Assembly (NCBI GenBank): GCA_008931825.1
Contig: QXVZ01006461.1
Location: 1-46,451, forward strand
Reading direction: 5' to 3'
Origin: Phallusia fumigata
Lineage: Eukaryota; Chordata; Ascidiacea; Phlebobranchia; Ascidiidae
Length of the DNA stretch: 46,451 nt
Below, in pieces: positions 11,502-24,500 of this stretch. The notes beneath the pieces are model-generated. The model searched no databases and was not told where the DNA came from. It was given only the letters and a program-made list of their open reading frames with translations. The position numbers and the translations under genes are program-made. Every line of letters begins with the position of its first letter. Within the stretch, counting starts at the first letter, position 1.

Positions 11502-14500
11502 CTAAAATCCAGAAAACATCCCTTTGAGATGTTTCGATAACTCTGCGTCGCGTTGTTTTTGCCGGACAGCCAGTTCTCGCAATTCTTTTTCCACAGCTGG
11601 TTTTATTGTTGGGTCGAGTTTTAGTGCACGATCGAAGTCATCGCGACATTCCTTCTCATCCATTCCAAAAGCATAAGCTTTACCGCGCTTAAACAAAGCC
11701 TTGACGTTATCCTGTCAAAAAGCATTGTTGCAGATGTTGTATATAACATTAAGACATCAGTTAAAGAACTTAAGTAACAGACAATACTACATAGTTAAAC
11801 CAATTACTAATATATATACATGGCATACTACCATGACAAACAAAAAAATTGGTAGTTTGCTGGGCCAAATGATATTCATTACATTACTTCATGAAAACGA
11901 CTAAATAACATTGCTTTGACAAGCTGCTAAGAGTATTTATTCAGAAAAATTATGAAATATATTTCAAATCAGCCTAAATGGATAGGAGTCAATCAAATGG
12001 CATTGGGGTCAATCAATGCTCTGATCTGCTCTATACACTTTTGATGTGTGTCAGACACTTTGAGCAAATTCAAATAAATTTTAAGATTAAAACATGGCGA
12101 TGGTATAACAATAAATGCAAAATGCTCCGACTTAACAAACACTGGCTTTTACTATTGACCCTGAGGGTGTAAAAAATGTTTGTATCTGGTTAAGTTCAAT
12201 TAATGCGGTGTGTCATTGGTGTGGATATTAATGTTTATGCAAGGATAACAAGGCAAAATCAACTGTGACTACATTAACTCAATTTCTTGCAAATACTTCA
12301 CCTAAAAATATATTTCAACCAACAGAAATGGTAGGACACTGTAGTTTTTTGCAACACCTATGAAATGTTACTGACAAGTTTGCAACCCAAATTGTCTGTG
12401 CAACACCACAGATGATAGTGATTAGCATCAACAGAAATAAAAACTTGGTCGCAATTAAGCTCTCAATTTCTCAAAAGTCAAATTTTAACATTGAAGATTT
12501 TTTTCTTCTGTTGTTGATATTTTAAGGACAAAAAAAACATTAGCCTACTTTGTAACAAGATTTACACCAGAGATTCTCAATAAGCCCTTGTTGCGAATTT
12601 CTGTGTCTCAAACATTGATCACTTGCAAATAACTGTAATGAACCAGTAGAGTAGGAAAAAAAACCTAATAATCAGATAAATATTTTACTTACAACGCCAT
12701 CAATTTTTTCCAGCACCTCTGTGCAATGTGTAATGCATGTTTGGTATTCTGCTTGATTTAACTTGCACTGGGCAAAGTTTAGGAGAAGAGGAATTTGTTG
12801 ATTGTCCAGGTCGACCCAAACCTCTGTACCTGGACGCTCCTGTCAAAAAATATACAAGGAATAACACGGTGATGCTTGGTTTGAATTCAACATTCCATAT
12901 CTCATCCATACCATTTTTATGGCATTAACAGAAACTTCATTTCATTACCAATTAAAAGCAACAATAAATACATAAAACGACGAAGAATTGAGTCCAAAAA
13001 AAGTTAACAATACACAACTTGTAAAACATTTTGCAAAAAATCTTGTGAAAAACTGGATTGCTTTTGTAATTAATTTACATTGAAGGTATTAAAAGCATAC
13101 TAATTTTGAATTGTAAATGTAAATACCACTTTAATTCAACCCAACACCACATAATTCTATCCATTGCTGTACTTAATCCGGGATCCAGCAGATGTTAATC
13201 CCTACCAACCAACGTATTGAAAATTGTGACATATGTTTAGTGTTTTACACTTTACCTTGATTTGAAGATGTTTTAGACACCCAATTGCATTTGCATATTT
13301 TTTTTCTGCTTCCAGAATTTTCCCCTCTTTGAACAACTTATTTCCTTCTTCATGGTATCTATAAAAACAGTCACCTACTCAAAAGAATTTATAGTGGACA
13401 GCAATTTTTTATACATGTAATCCATTTCTGCACTGTTCACCACAAAATGAAATGCAAGTACAATCCATTCAGTCTAGTACCTTGGAATATTTGCCAACAT
13501 TTCTTCACCATTCATTTGCCACAGTTCCTTTTCATAAGTGTTCACTTCTTCAACCTGCAAATGAACATTGTTCCAATCATTAGTGATACTCATTGGTTCC
13601 AAATTGCCCATTCAAGTCTCTTGGGAAAAAATGTTCTTTTTGCGATTTACAGGCATTTAATTACATAAATCTTTTATCTCCCTTTTTTGTGTAAACTTCT
13701 AAACGGATGTGACAATTCAACCCTACACAAAATTTACGCAAAACTAATAAAAAACCATACTTTTAACAATTCAAACTCAAAATCAAGTGGGCGCATGTTT
13801 TTTTGAAGGTCATTGAGGTCAGGATAACCAAGGCCATTCTCTACAGCATGAAGTCCACATGTGTGAGAAGTATTGTCATGACCTGTTGATAATCAAATCT
13901 TGTTATGGTTCGTGATCAGCCTAAGGGCAGAACAATCAAGCAACCAATTGGACAACAACATGGAGTTGTAATTGTTGGTTGTCTTAAGCAATGGAAGTGT
14001 TTGTACAGGTAGACCTTTTTCAAAATTAGCCTAAATTAAACAGCAGATGTTTGGTCATAAAGTATTCATGTTATTAAGGATTAAATGTCATATGTTGGCA
14101 TGCTAAATAATAGCATGTAAAATTAACATTTTAATTTTTTATCATTACCTACCAAAGTATGGTTAATCAGTTTGTCTGTAGCATGGAATTGAGACACTAA
14201 CATGTATTGAACAATACTGGCATAACATCAATACAAAACCTATCATCTCTTACCATGATGCAAGTCTCTTAAACTTCTTGATATCACCGGGTAGTCAACA
14301 ACACATTTCACAGGACACGAAAATAATGCAACTTCCCCTGCCGACATTGACTTAATGCATTCCTCCCAACATTCCAGTTTGAAACTTCGTCCAATCAAAA
14401 GCTCAAATGGTTTCTCAAATGTCCTTGAGTCATCTATTACACTTGATTTCTTCTGTAAAATTGAAAGATGTTTAAATACATTGACAGGATTCCATTTATG

Positions 14501-15337
14501 TATTTTTTGACAAAGTATTATCTTAGGCTTCTCTTTGACATGGATGCGTGAAATGGTAATGTATGGCAAACCAGCAAAAGGTAAGAAAGCAAGTCAGGGA
14601 TTTTACCCTCCAAACATTCAAGTACAAGAAGGCATGGTGATTTAAAACCAGGCAAAACCTTTTGCCAACATCGTCTAGTTACTTATTTAAAAACATTACT
14701 GCCAGAGAGCTTTTACGTAGAGAATACATTGCATTGTGAATGTGTTAACAATCTAGTTTCACCTATAAATGAACACATTAATGTTTACTAAGTACTATGC
14801 TTGAACAGCTATTCAACTTTTTTATTGCCACTGTAAAGTACGTACAAAACAAAAACTCAAAAGTAAGTGTTTCCATGTACTACACCCCAAATTTTGGAAA
14901 AATTGGCAAATCAACACAGGAAATTGTTTACTCTTACAGTTTATCCAGATGCAAGTTTACTTTTGTAATACTGTTTTAATTGTGTTTTGTGCACTTGATA
15001 TCAACACTAAAACATAAACAAGTAAAATTCGGTTTATATACATCTTTGAAACATGGCACAATACATCAATTGCATAAGATCTGACATCTACAATTAATAA
15101 ATAGGGGTGCAGTTGGCATTTTTTCGAAGGAAATTATTAGCGTTTGCCAAAAATTTTAAAGATCGTGTAGATGCCTCCAAACAATACACAAGTTCATACT
15201 TCTGCTGCAGGATCAATCGTTCGAAAGTGGAAAGTTGCTTTTGCTCCAGTTTCAAACTTCGGCTTTTTTCCACTGCCTTGTGCCACAATTGTCTTTTTAA
15301 TTTTGTTTTTCCCAATCATTTCACTCATTACGACCAT
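11502..15337 (-). CDS. AIP: AH receptor-interacting protein (AIP/XAP2) homologue, seven coding exons
   Basis: Cytosolic HSP90 co-chaperone which, in vertebrates, holds the aryl hydrocarbon receptor. Exons in order are 15337-15200, 14452-14254, 13882-13761, 13554-13481, 13358-13256, 12839-12693 and 11711-11502. All borders are GT-AG and phases agree. The total is 330 aa from the ATG at 15337, the same length as human AIP; a second ATG three codons later (15328) is an alternative, and an in-frame TAA lies just upstream. Residues about 1-165 form the FKBP-like domain (ATFHFRT, then LLIGRSFKLECWE and HHG with CGLHAVENGLGYPDL). TPR helices follow (YHEEGNKLFKEGKILEAEKK; LLLNFAQCKLNQAEYQ; VKALFKRGKAYAFG), then the C-terminal helix ending LKGMFSGF. 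AIPL1 is the alternative name, but invertebrates normally carry only one AIP. Confidence 0.96.
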
Positions 15338-16230
15338 ACTCAGTTAGTAATATTGCAAATTACTAAAAAATACGTTGTTTCAGCTGAAAAAAAACGTTGC
15401 AATTATTGGAAATCAATAAAATACGAAACATCAAGTTTTTACTTTTGCGGCACAAAGCCACACACACAATAACAAGACATAACGTAACAAATGGGTCATA
15501 GAAACAATAACTTTGCTTTTAAATATTTTAAGTACTTAGGGGCAAATACAAAATTTGAAGATTCTTTTTGTAAATCTGCGCACTCTTTAAAGAACGTTTC
15601 TAGAAAAAAGTTTTCCAAATCCGTGTTTAACTGGGTTACAATTTAGTTACATGGGTATGTATGAAATAGTCCACGACAACAACAAAAACGAAACAGAAAC
15701 GCAGAGCAAAACTATACAGCCATACGCTGTTTCCACCGCTGAATGAAGAGAAGTTAAATAAAAAAAGCTGTGCCGTAATTAACTACTTAAAACCCCAAAC
15801 GAACAGCTGTCACGTACTGGATATGGGCGAAACCATAAAGGTATGACTTTTATCGGACACCTGGTGGCAGTAACAAGCAAAGCTGCCACTGCAAAACAGA
15901 TTCGAAAAGTAAATAGTTAAATGAATATAATTTCACATTTTACATAAGGTCCATCAGAAAGCACAGATTTAGCGTTCAAAGTCGGGCCTTCAACGAGTAC
16001 TTCGTACCTTGCTAGTTTTCGCTGGGTGTCACGTCTCCTTTCACTAAAATTCTGCTGAAGTTACTCGTGTAAGTCTGTGACTGATCAAAAATTACCCACC
16101 TTAATGCATTAAGCAGCAACACAAACACTGCAGGCTACCCTAAAACACAAAACATGGGGCAATTCATGATGTAAACTTTATTGTTTGAGTTGTATCAAAC
16201 CACTTTGTGTGGACAAACAAAGAATTTCAA
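15338..16230. other. AIP upstream region
   Basis: This stretch should contain the AIP promoter and 5' UTR. I see no clear TATA box or coding exon. Open frames on the plus strand opposite AIP exon 1 are shadows of that exon. Confidence 0.45.
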
Positions 16231-16238
16231 ACAAAATC

Positions 16239-16373
16239 TTACTGTACATTTCCCAAATCCAGGTCAGGAACCTGTAAGATGGTTCTTTGAGTAATATAGG
16301 CTGCAGTTTTGGCGGATTTAAACATTTTCAAACAAATTTGGCCGCTATCAAAACAAACTTCGTGCTGTAAAAT
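16239..16373 (-). CDS. Possible unassigned coding exon
   Basis: On the minus strand a strong acceptor (TATTTTTACAG) precedes an open frame of about 41 codons beginning HEVCFDSGQICLK and ending at a TAA that coincides with a GTAAGA donor. Composition is protein-like, but I recognise no family. A possible upstream partner lies in the open frame around 16535-16786, where a GTGAGT donor and a TTCTTCAG acceptor could remove about 70 nt. That upstream part overlaps two CRE palindromes and may instead be promoter. Could be the last exon of a small gene between AIP and SECISBP2, or chance. Confidence 0.25.
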   Translation of the reverse strand: MLQHEVCFDSGQICLKMFKSAKTAAYITQRTILQVPDLDLGNVQ

Positions 16374-16773
16374 AAAAATATTACAAACACACAAAAACGC
16401 ATGGTTGGTGAAATTAGTAATTAACAAACGATCGTATATATGTATATACAAGTCAACAATATACAGACATCTACTAGGTCTTCGATTGTGGACGGCAAAT
16501 TAAACAAACACAATCTTCACAGTGTGGTTGATCAGTGTAGTCTTGTTAATTTTGTCAGAATAGATTCTGAGTTAAATTTCTTTGGATTTTCTCCAAATAC
16601 AGCGAGCATTTCTGAAGAAATTACTACTCTAAGAAAGATATAACAATCAGTGGACCAAATACAAATCCGGTTTAACTCACGAAACAGGAAAGGTATTTTT
16701 CCACAAACAAAATTGTTTGCTTTTACGACGAAGGCCTCATTGCAAGAAACACGCGACAAGTTGAATTGCAGTA

Positions 16774-16796
16774 TGACGTCATCCACAATGACGTCA
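16774..16796. promoter_or_regulatory. Pair of full CRE (TGACGTCA) palindromes
   Basis: Two perfect TGACGTCA octamers occur at 16774-16781 and 16789-16796, 15 bp start to start. CREB/ATF bZIP dimers bind this octamer in animals. They belong to a wider CRE cluster reaching 18301. Confidence 0.5.
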
Positions 16797-16899
16797 ACAC
16801 GACAGGGACAGATGAAAGTTGATAGGTTATGTGTGTTGGGACAATATCAATACCGCAACATAAATTGGAACGTCAAATTTTTGCTGTCCAAAACGTAAA

Positions 16900-18140
16900 A
16901 CGATTACTGAAAATGAGATGAGTCTTGTAGGAAAAAAACAACAGAAGAAAACGCGAGTTCAACCGTAAAAGCGGCAAAACCAAAAAGAAAGTTACCGATT
17001 TTAAGACGAAGAGTCAATTGACATGTAAAGGTTTATAAGGTAACTCAATGTGCCGAAAAGTCATATAAAGGTACAGATAATTTGAAAGAAATGTTTACTT
17101 TACAAATTGTTCTTTTTGTTTGGGCACCTTTCTTGAAGAAAAAGTGCAAGAAGCAAACTATCTGAACCAATGCTGTCAAACCCTAACCACGCGCAAACAA
17201 AAAGCAACTGTTGTTAACAAGCCGTAAACAAAACTCCGAAACGCTTCTTTTACATCAATTTCTTATGTACAGACAAGGGCAAAAATATACAAACGCAAAC
17301 ATATACGTAGGGCATCTAAGCCACCTAAACTCAAGAATTAATCACACCATTAATTCTCCACACACGCCGGATGACACCATCCACTTGCATAGGCAAAACA
17401 TCAAACTCAGCTCATGTAACGTCACTATCACGTAGGTGTGTGACGTGTGCATAGGGAAAATACCCAAAAGCGAGACTAGAAGTCGGAGAAAAGCCTGTGT
17501 TCCAACCAGTGGTGAAAGTAAGCCGGAACGCCGTTCCGGTTAAGGAATCTAGAGTTTCAAAGGTGTTGGTGTCGCAAGCATCGACTGTATCATAAATCTG
17601 TCATAAAATTATTTTGATAATTCCTACAATAGTTTGTCTTATTGATGTTTACATTGTTACGTAGCCTGCAGTTGTTGTTTTTATTTGAGTGATGTAATAG
17701 GTGACTGTTTTGCGTGACTCAATTTTCGGGACGATATCGACAAATAACGGATCGTTCCGGCAAAAAAAAATTTATACTTTCACCACTGGTTCTTAACCAA
17801 TATACAGGACAAAGGCCAGGCATGGTTGGGTTTGTCAAAATCGAAAATCTGTTACATCGATTGACAATGCTCCCAAGGGCTTTTTCGAACAATTAAGAGG
17901 TAAGGTAAACCGCCGCTTTTGAAAGGCAACAATACTGGTTCTCTGGGAGCGACACGGATAACACATAAATAGTCGCGGAAATACTGGGTAATTCGAACAT
18001 TGAACTCTGGCGCAAAGGTCACAAACGAAAACACGAATAAAGTGTTTTGTCAACTGAAGATAAGGTAGCAAAAGAAACGACAAAATGCCCTATCAGTCCG
18101 GAAAACTGAACCACATTATAACAAACTCCCCAACGCTTTC
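16900..18140. other. Gap between the unassigned exon and SECISBP2
   Basis: No exon with good splice sites and protein-like composition was found. A few CRE-like ACGTCA/TGACGTG words occur at about 17417-17450. Nothing else can be supported. Confidence 0.4.
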
Positions 18141-18146
18141 CGTCTG

Positions 18147-18301
18147 TGACGTCATACGGTCAGATTATGGCGTCATCGCCTGCGCTCGGCCTGTAACGTG
18201 ACAAATACGTCACCACCAGAAAAAATATCAAGAAAACGGATTAACTTTTTTTCATGATTCTTGTGACGTATCAAAATGATGACGTTTAATGAGTGACGTC
18301 A
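18147..18301. promoter_or_regulatory. Two more full CRE palindromes with CRE half sites between
   Basis: Perfect TGACGTCA octamers are at 18147-18154 and 18294-18301, and half-site variants (TGACGTAT, TGACGTTT) occur between them. The position is just past the end of SECISBP2, so these sites more likely serve a neighbouring or unannotated transcript than SECISBP2 itself. Confidence 0.45.
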
Positions 18302-18588
18302 TTGCATTCTTGCTGCATCTGTTACAAGTATTTCAATCGTAAGATTTAAAAAATAATCACCAAATTTTATGTTTAACTTTAGGTCATAGCTAGAACTGGT
18401 TTCACTCACATAAAGCAAAAGAAAACCCGATTAGTCAATTAACAAAAGCTTCAAATTGTTGATGCTGTAAACGTCACCACATTTTTTCCCGCAACGCATT
18501 CAGCCCAAGAAAAGGCTACATTAACATAGGGAACATCCACTGAAAAACAATTACGGAAAAATTTCGTTTTTGTTCACATGAAAATTTG

Positions 18589-21500
18589 TTATTGCTCCTC
18601 AAGTTCCTCTTTTTTCTCCTGAGGTTCATCTTTGATTGATCCCACTCCCTCTTCTTCTGGAGAAGAAATCTCCTGCTCCTCTTCCTCTTCTGGAGGTTCA
18701 AGATCAAGATTCATGTCCTGAACAGATCGAGAGGCATTCTCCAACCACATCTGGATGCGATTCTGGACTTCTGATGCCTCATCATGAACTGGCTGTTCGC
18801 TCATGGAAGGTCCATCAGCTGTGGAAAGCATGACAACCGTGCTACTGTTGGAGAACGACTTGTCCAAATTCTTGGATGCGGATGTGCTTGCTTCCTCATG
18901 GATTGAAGATAAACTGGAGGAGCGATCCTGTATATCTTCTGCAATTACATCAGTTTCTCCTAGATGTTGCACATCTTTACATTCCACCACAGTACTCCCA
19001 GAATCTTTTCTGCACAGATCTCCATGCTGGTTGCCATTAGAAACTTCTCCTGTGCTCATCCTTGGTGAAGTTGGTTCTTCATCAGAATCGACTTCAGGAG
19101 GAGGAGAGAGAGTGGTTTGCTCCTCCTGAGCATCCATCATCGCTCGCCAATTGCTACCTACAATTTTTTTGTAAAGCCATCAACAAGTTGATGCCACCTT
19201 AGTCATGTGAGCTTTAAAATATGCTTTTGTACATTTCAAATTCGTTAGATTATTTATTTCTTCACATATAAGTTGTCACTGAGAAAATCAGCTGCTTCAA
19301 GGATAATTATAGTAACACATTTTGTTTAATGAAATTTGCTACCACAATTTCTGTTTCAGTGACGACCTGCATGGATCTTACAGCGACAGATACTTTATAC
19401 CATAATAAAGAAAAATCTATATGCATGCCAACAATTGATACAACCACACCATACCTTCATTCATTTCAGATATAGGTTCAGAAATAAAACTTGCGAAAGA
19501 CACACAACTTGCTGCAGATGGGTTGCGAGAATGTCCCATGTGAGCAAAGCGCTTCGATGTTCCACTCGTTGCTACTGTAGTGGTGGTCTACACATAAAAT
19601 GTGTTGTTAGGTAATAGTAGTATGGTGGAAATTACGATTGTCATGTAGTGTTGACTAAGCCACAATGATAAGATTTTTTAACACACACTCAATGTCTGAA
19701 TATGATATTGGTACCAAGTCTAGTATAACATGTAAATCATTGACACGGCAGAACTCCGAAATACTACCAGGACTGCTAAATATTGCAGACAAATAGTCAG
19801 ACAAAGCAAAAATTTGACATAATCCAGCCCCGGTACCAAGCTAAACACTGCAGGTAAGAGTTACCCTGAAAAATGTACCAATCAAAGTCGTACATGTAAC
19901 ACTTGGCCATCACATCACATACAAAAGCACCCCATTTATAACATTTCAGCATGTTTTGATGCCAGTCTACTTACTGGAGTTGTATTCGTGGCATCAATGA
20001 CTTCTTGTTGATAAATCGACACCATTTCTTTGTACTTCTGTTGTGCTTCGATTACCAACGAGCACATCTCTTTGTATTGGTCCTGTGACAAACAAATTGG
20101 TGTTTAGGTATGATTACCCTGTGTGAAACCCACAAACCCACGACAAAAGCATTAAGTCTCTATGGGCACCAACAACTGAACTACTCAGGTGTTACGACAC
20201 AGCTAGGTGAATTAAGCCACCACTTGCCGCATGTTACAACTAAATGATGGGGAAACGGCTGATCTACTGAAGCGGCGGATAACTAGAGAGGTGGCGTTCT
20301 CCATATTTTCATTCCACATACACTACCACCCCAAATTGATGTTTTCCATATGTACCATTTCCTTCATTATGTTGGATATATATTTAATGTCTGCATAACA
20401 TTGGGTCCCAAATTCCCTTGGCATTTTATGACATGATTGTTTCTGCTAGCATAAACATATGGGTCCCCACACACATGCAGTTCCTGAATAGTAGCGATGT
20501 TTTAGGATGTGATCAGTTTAAAAATCGGTGGGAAAACAAAAAGAAAAGATTTCCACATATATTCTAACCAAATCATTTTTTACATTATGCCAATTNNNNN
20601 NNNNNNNNNNNNNNNNNNNNNNNNNNACTATCAAAATAGGAAACTTCTAGGATACTTACTGTGTTAAATATAGCTGTTTTAAAAATTTTACATTTTGGGG
20701 GCATGTGGGTGAACTTGGGTAATAAGTTGTCACAACTTCAGATACACATCTATCATGTGTAAAAATACAAAGAAATTTGAACGACTCTTTCTTGACCAAA
20801 ACGTGGGAACAAACTTCGCAAAAAACGCAATTTTGGGGGTTAAAAAGGTAAAAAATGGGTGAATCAAAACAAAAGTCACAAAATACATTACAATACATTG
20901 CATTCTACCAGCTATTAAAATGGAAAACTTCTAGGTAACTTACTTTGGTAAATATTGCCGTTTTAAAAAGTTTACATTTTGGGGGCCTGTGGGCGAACCG
21001 ATGGGTGAATTGGGGTAAAAAGTTGACAGTGCACAACTTCAGATACACATCTATCATGTGTGAAAATTTGAAGAAATTCGGACAACTCCTTCATGACCAA
21101 AACGTGGGAACAAACTTGCGTTAGACAGAAAAAAGAAAAGAAGAAAAAAAACAGAGTAAAAACAATATGCGTCCCCTTCATGGAAGGGGACCCATAACTA
21201 GCATTGAAATTACATCAATCATAAATATTATTCAAAACGTTGAAAAATTCAGTGGTTATATTTCAGTGGTTATATTTCAGTGGTAATATTTCGCATAATT
21301 CTATGTAACAAGCACAAAAATAAGATGTACCAAGGAGGTGAGATAAAATGTTTTCACAGACTTGGCCTTCCTTTTGTGCTTTGCGACATACAGCTTTTAC
21401 CTTTGGTTATGGCATTTCCACACTCTCAGCATTAAGGGGATTACAGGTTACAACTGATGCAGGTTGGGTTACATTGACGAAAGTAAAACGACATCACAAT

Positions 21501-24500
21501 AGTTACCTCGGCACCGCTGTAGTCGAATATTCCAACAATACTAACAGGAACAAGTTTTGAAACAGCTCGGCCCATAGCTTTACGGCCGAGTGCAAACACA
21601 TATGTCACATTCTGACTCTCACACATGTCCAAGATCTGCTGCAGTGCATCGTCCAATCCACCTAGAGGAATAGCGAATTTCAAACAAAGTAATCCTTGTG
21701 TGTATTAAAATTAAAAAACTGAGGTCAAGAAGATTTTGGGATATAGTTGCATAACTGTTGTGTTTTTTAAAAATCTTTCGTCCCATCTTTAACCTACTGA
21801 CTAACTTTTTTTAAATGCCCCACAACAACTACATAATTGGTCAATAATAAAAACACTGCCGCCAATCACAGTTAACAGCTAAGTGATGTACCCATCTGAA
21901 AAGGTACAAAGGCCCACAACTCAAAGCAAAGTTATGAGAGCATTAGCTGCACGCCACCCGTACAACTAGCTCCCTGTGGATGCTTTGACCCTGCTTAAAA
22001 CTTTACTTTTTCAACACACACCTTTAGATTGAATCTTCTCCAGATTGGGAGAAACAATGACACATTTCAGTTTCTTTAACTTGAGATGTTTCGTTACTTC
22101 ACGGATTCCCATCACCAATCTACGTCGCATCTTTGCTTTTGTCGGGTCTTTCTGATACAACCTGAAACAGTAGGAAGAGTTGATCAGTTTGACTTTCAAG
22201 TGCTGTGCACTAGTAGCTTTATTTGTTTTGGATCTCATAGAACTATGAGCTTTTTCACACCAAACACACACACTTTCAAAATTCATAAAATATGCTGCAC
22301 TACAACTGAACAAATAAAACTTGGATTCTGAAGCCTTGTTTGGGTGAAGCATTTGTTTATCCTCAGCAACATAAACTAAATTAGAAGGGTGGCTTTCACC
22401 ATTTTGCACTTCCATATACAGTATCACACAATTAAAAAGGATATAAACTAAGCCATTTTAAATTAGACCCCACAGTTACCTACACTTTTTATAGAACAAT
22501 TGTTTCTGCAGGCAGAAACGCATGGATCCCTAACACATGCGAAGTTGCTGACTATTTACCTCAAAGGGCCAATAAATAGTTTTAGTCAAGACAACCCCTT
22601 TTGTTGGGGTCATTTGTTACCTGGTAAATACTAACAAGAAAGCTTTCAACCGATAAAGCATTTTATGACAACTAATTTTAAAAACTGATATTTTCATTTT
22701 CTGTAAACAACATTTTATAATATTTTAATAGCATTGAAGCTGCACAGTTTTTTGACATTTTAGTATCTGCACAAGACCAGAACAACATACCTATCTTGAA
22801 ACTGCACGAGTTTTTGTAATATGATTGTGCATGTTTCATCAATCCTCTTGTCCAAAACTTGGGAACAATATCTGCAAAATAAACCAGCACCAAATGCAAA
22901 ACGTACCCATGTGCATATTTCTTGGTTTTTAGTATCTGATTCAGAAAAGACCATTCCAACAACTAAAACATCTCAACATTTGGACAAATCTCTCATTTTT
23001 AAGAGTAAATGAGGAATAAAAGGCTTTTGGGATGTTTCTGTCAATTATTGCTAATCCATGCATGCAGTAAACCTTGGTTAATCCGGATAAAATTTGAGGA
23101 ACAGAAGATTTCTAATGTTTTTCTTACCAAAACGCTGTGGGCAATCTGGATGTTTGCCTAATTTGGACAAAACTTTCTCTTTTTACATATCCTAATGCAG
23201 ATTTTCACTTTACAATGGCAAATTGGTACACCAAACCACGTTGCAGTTATATGTTTATTCATATCTTCTTACTGGTAGATATTTACTTCAATCCATTGTT
23301 GTACTCCACAGTTTACAACATAATACTAACCATTATTATTACCAGCATATGATGTAACAGTCAATTATCATGTTTGTCGCCACGGTCTATGGGTTTTCAG
23401 TTCGAAAACATTTGTTTTCTTTTCAATGAATTCTATCATTATTGCGTCGATATTGTATTAAATTAAGGCAATTTTTCCCACTTTGTATACAATATCAGGA
23501 AACCGAATCGTTGCCTAATCCAGATGAATTTGTTGGTCCAATAAAGTCAGGATTGACCGAAGCTTACTGAATATGCAGCACAATTAAAAGCATGCTTACA
23601 TGTCATGTGTTTCAATAATGCACAATACAGATGTTTTTACGTCTTTGAACAACACATTTTGCTTACTCTCTGTATCTTCTGCTGTGTATTTGTGGTACAG
23701 AGGATCCAATGTTTTCAATCATTGAGTGGTCTATCTCCTCTTCATGTGACTGTGCTGCTTGGGATAAAAGCAAAACTTATATTGTGTTGCTTTGGAGAAA
23801 AATTATACTGTGCTGCTAAAACAATGATGGTCAATCAACACAATATTGTAATTTGTTCACAACAAAGTTAAATTGGTAGTCTTTTTTATTATACATTTAG
23901 GGGCTTGTGAATACATTAGTACATAGTGATATAATAATGAAACATTGCTGTTCAAAATATGTTATGTTTTGGAGGGCCTGTGAGTGAACTGGGGTAAAAA
24001 GAACTCATGATAAGCATAACTCATTCATGTGCCTAATTAACTTAAATGAAACAAACAAATCTGGCATCACAAAGGTTTACAGCTGAGGTAATGTACACAA
24101 GAAAATTGGAAACAGATTGCAATATTAAACATTACATCATTTTTAACATAGTGTATGTTTCCCTAAAGCATTGTACTGCCATATATCAAACAATAGTAGT
24201 TTTGAACGCCGCAAGAAGTCCTATATTGTAACCAAACGCCACACACTACAAAACAGATAATGGCTATTTATAGATTGTCATAACAAAGCAACAACACATC
24301 AGGGGATGGTTACTGTGTAAAAGGTTGGGAGAATAATTGATGTGAAGACAGCAAAGTGTGTGGGTGTCATTCAGAAAACCATTAGTTTGAGACTAAGCTC
24401 CCAGTATCGTTTGGTAAAAAGTTACCCAGTTAGTCTTGTATTATTTGCTACAAATGCAAAGACAAGTTAAAAGAAGAAATACAAGAAATGTGTTAACCAC

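Noticed and set aside
18803-19129. 108-codon plus-strand frame
   Set aside because: Antisense shadow of the last SECISBP2 exon.
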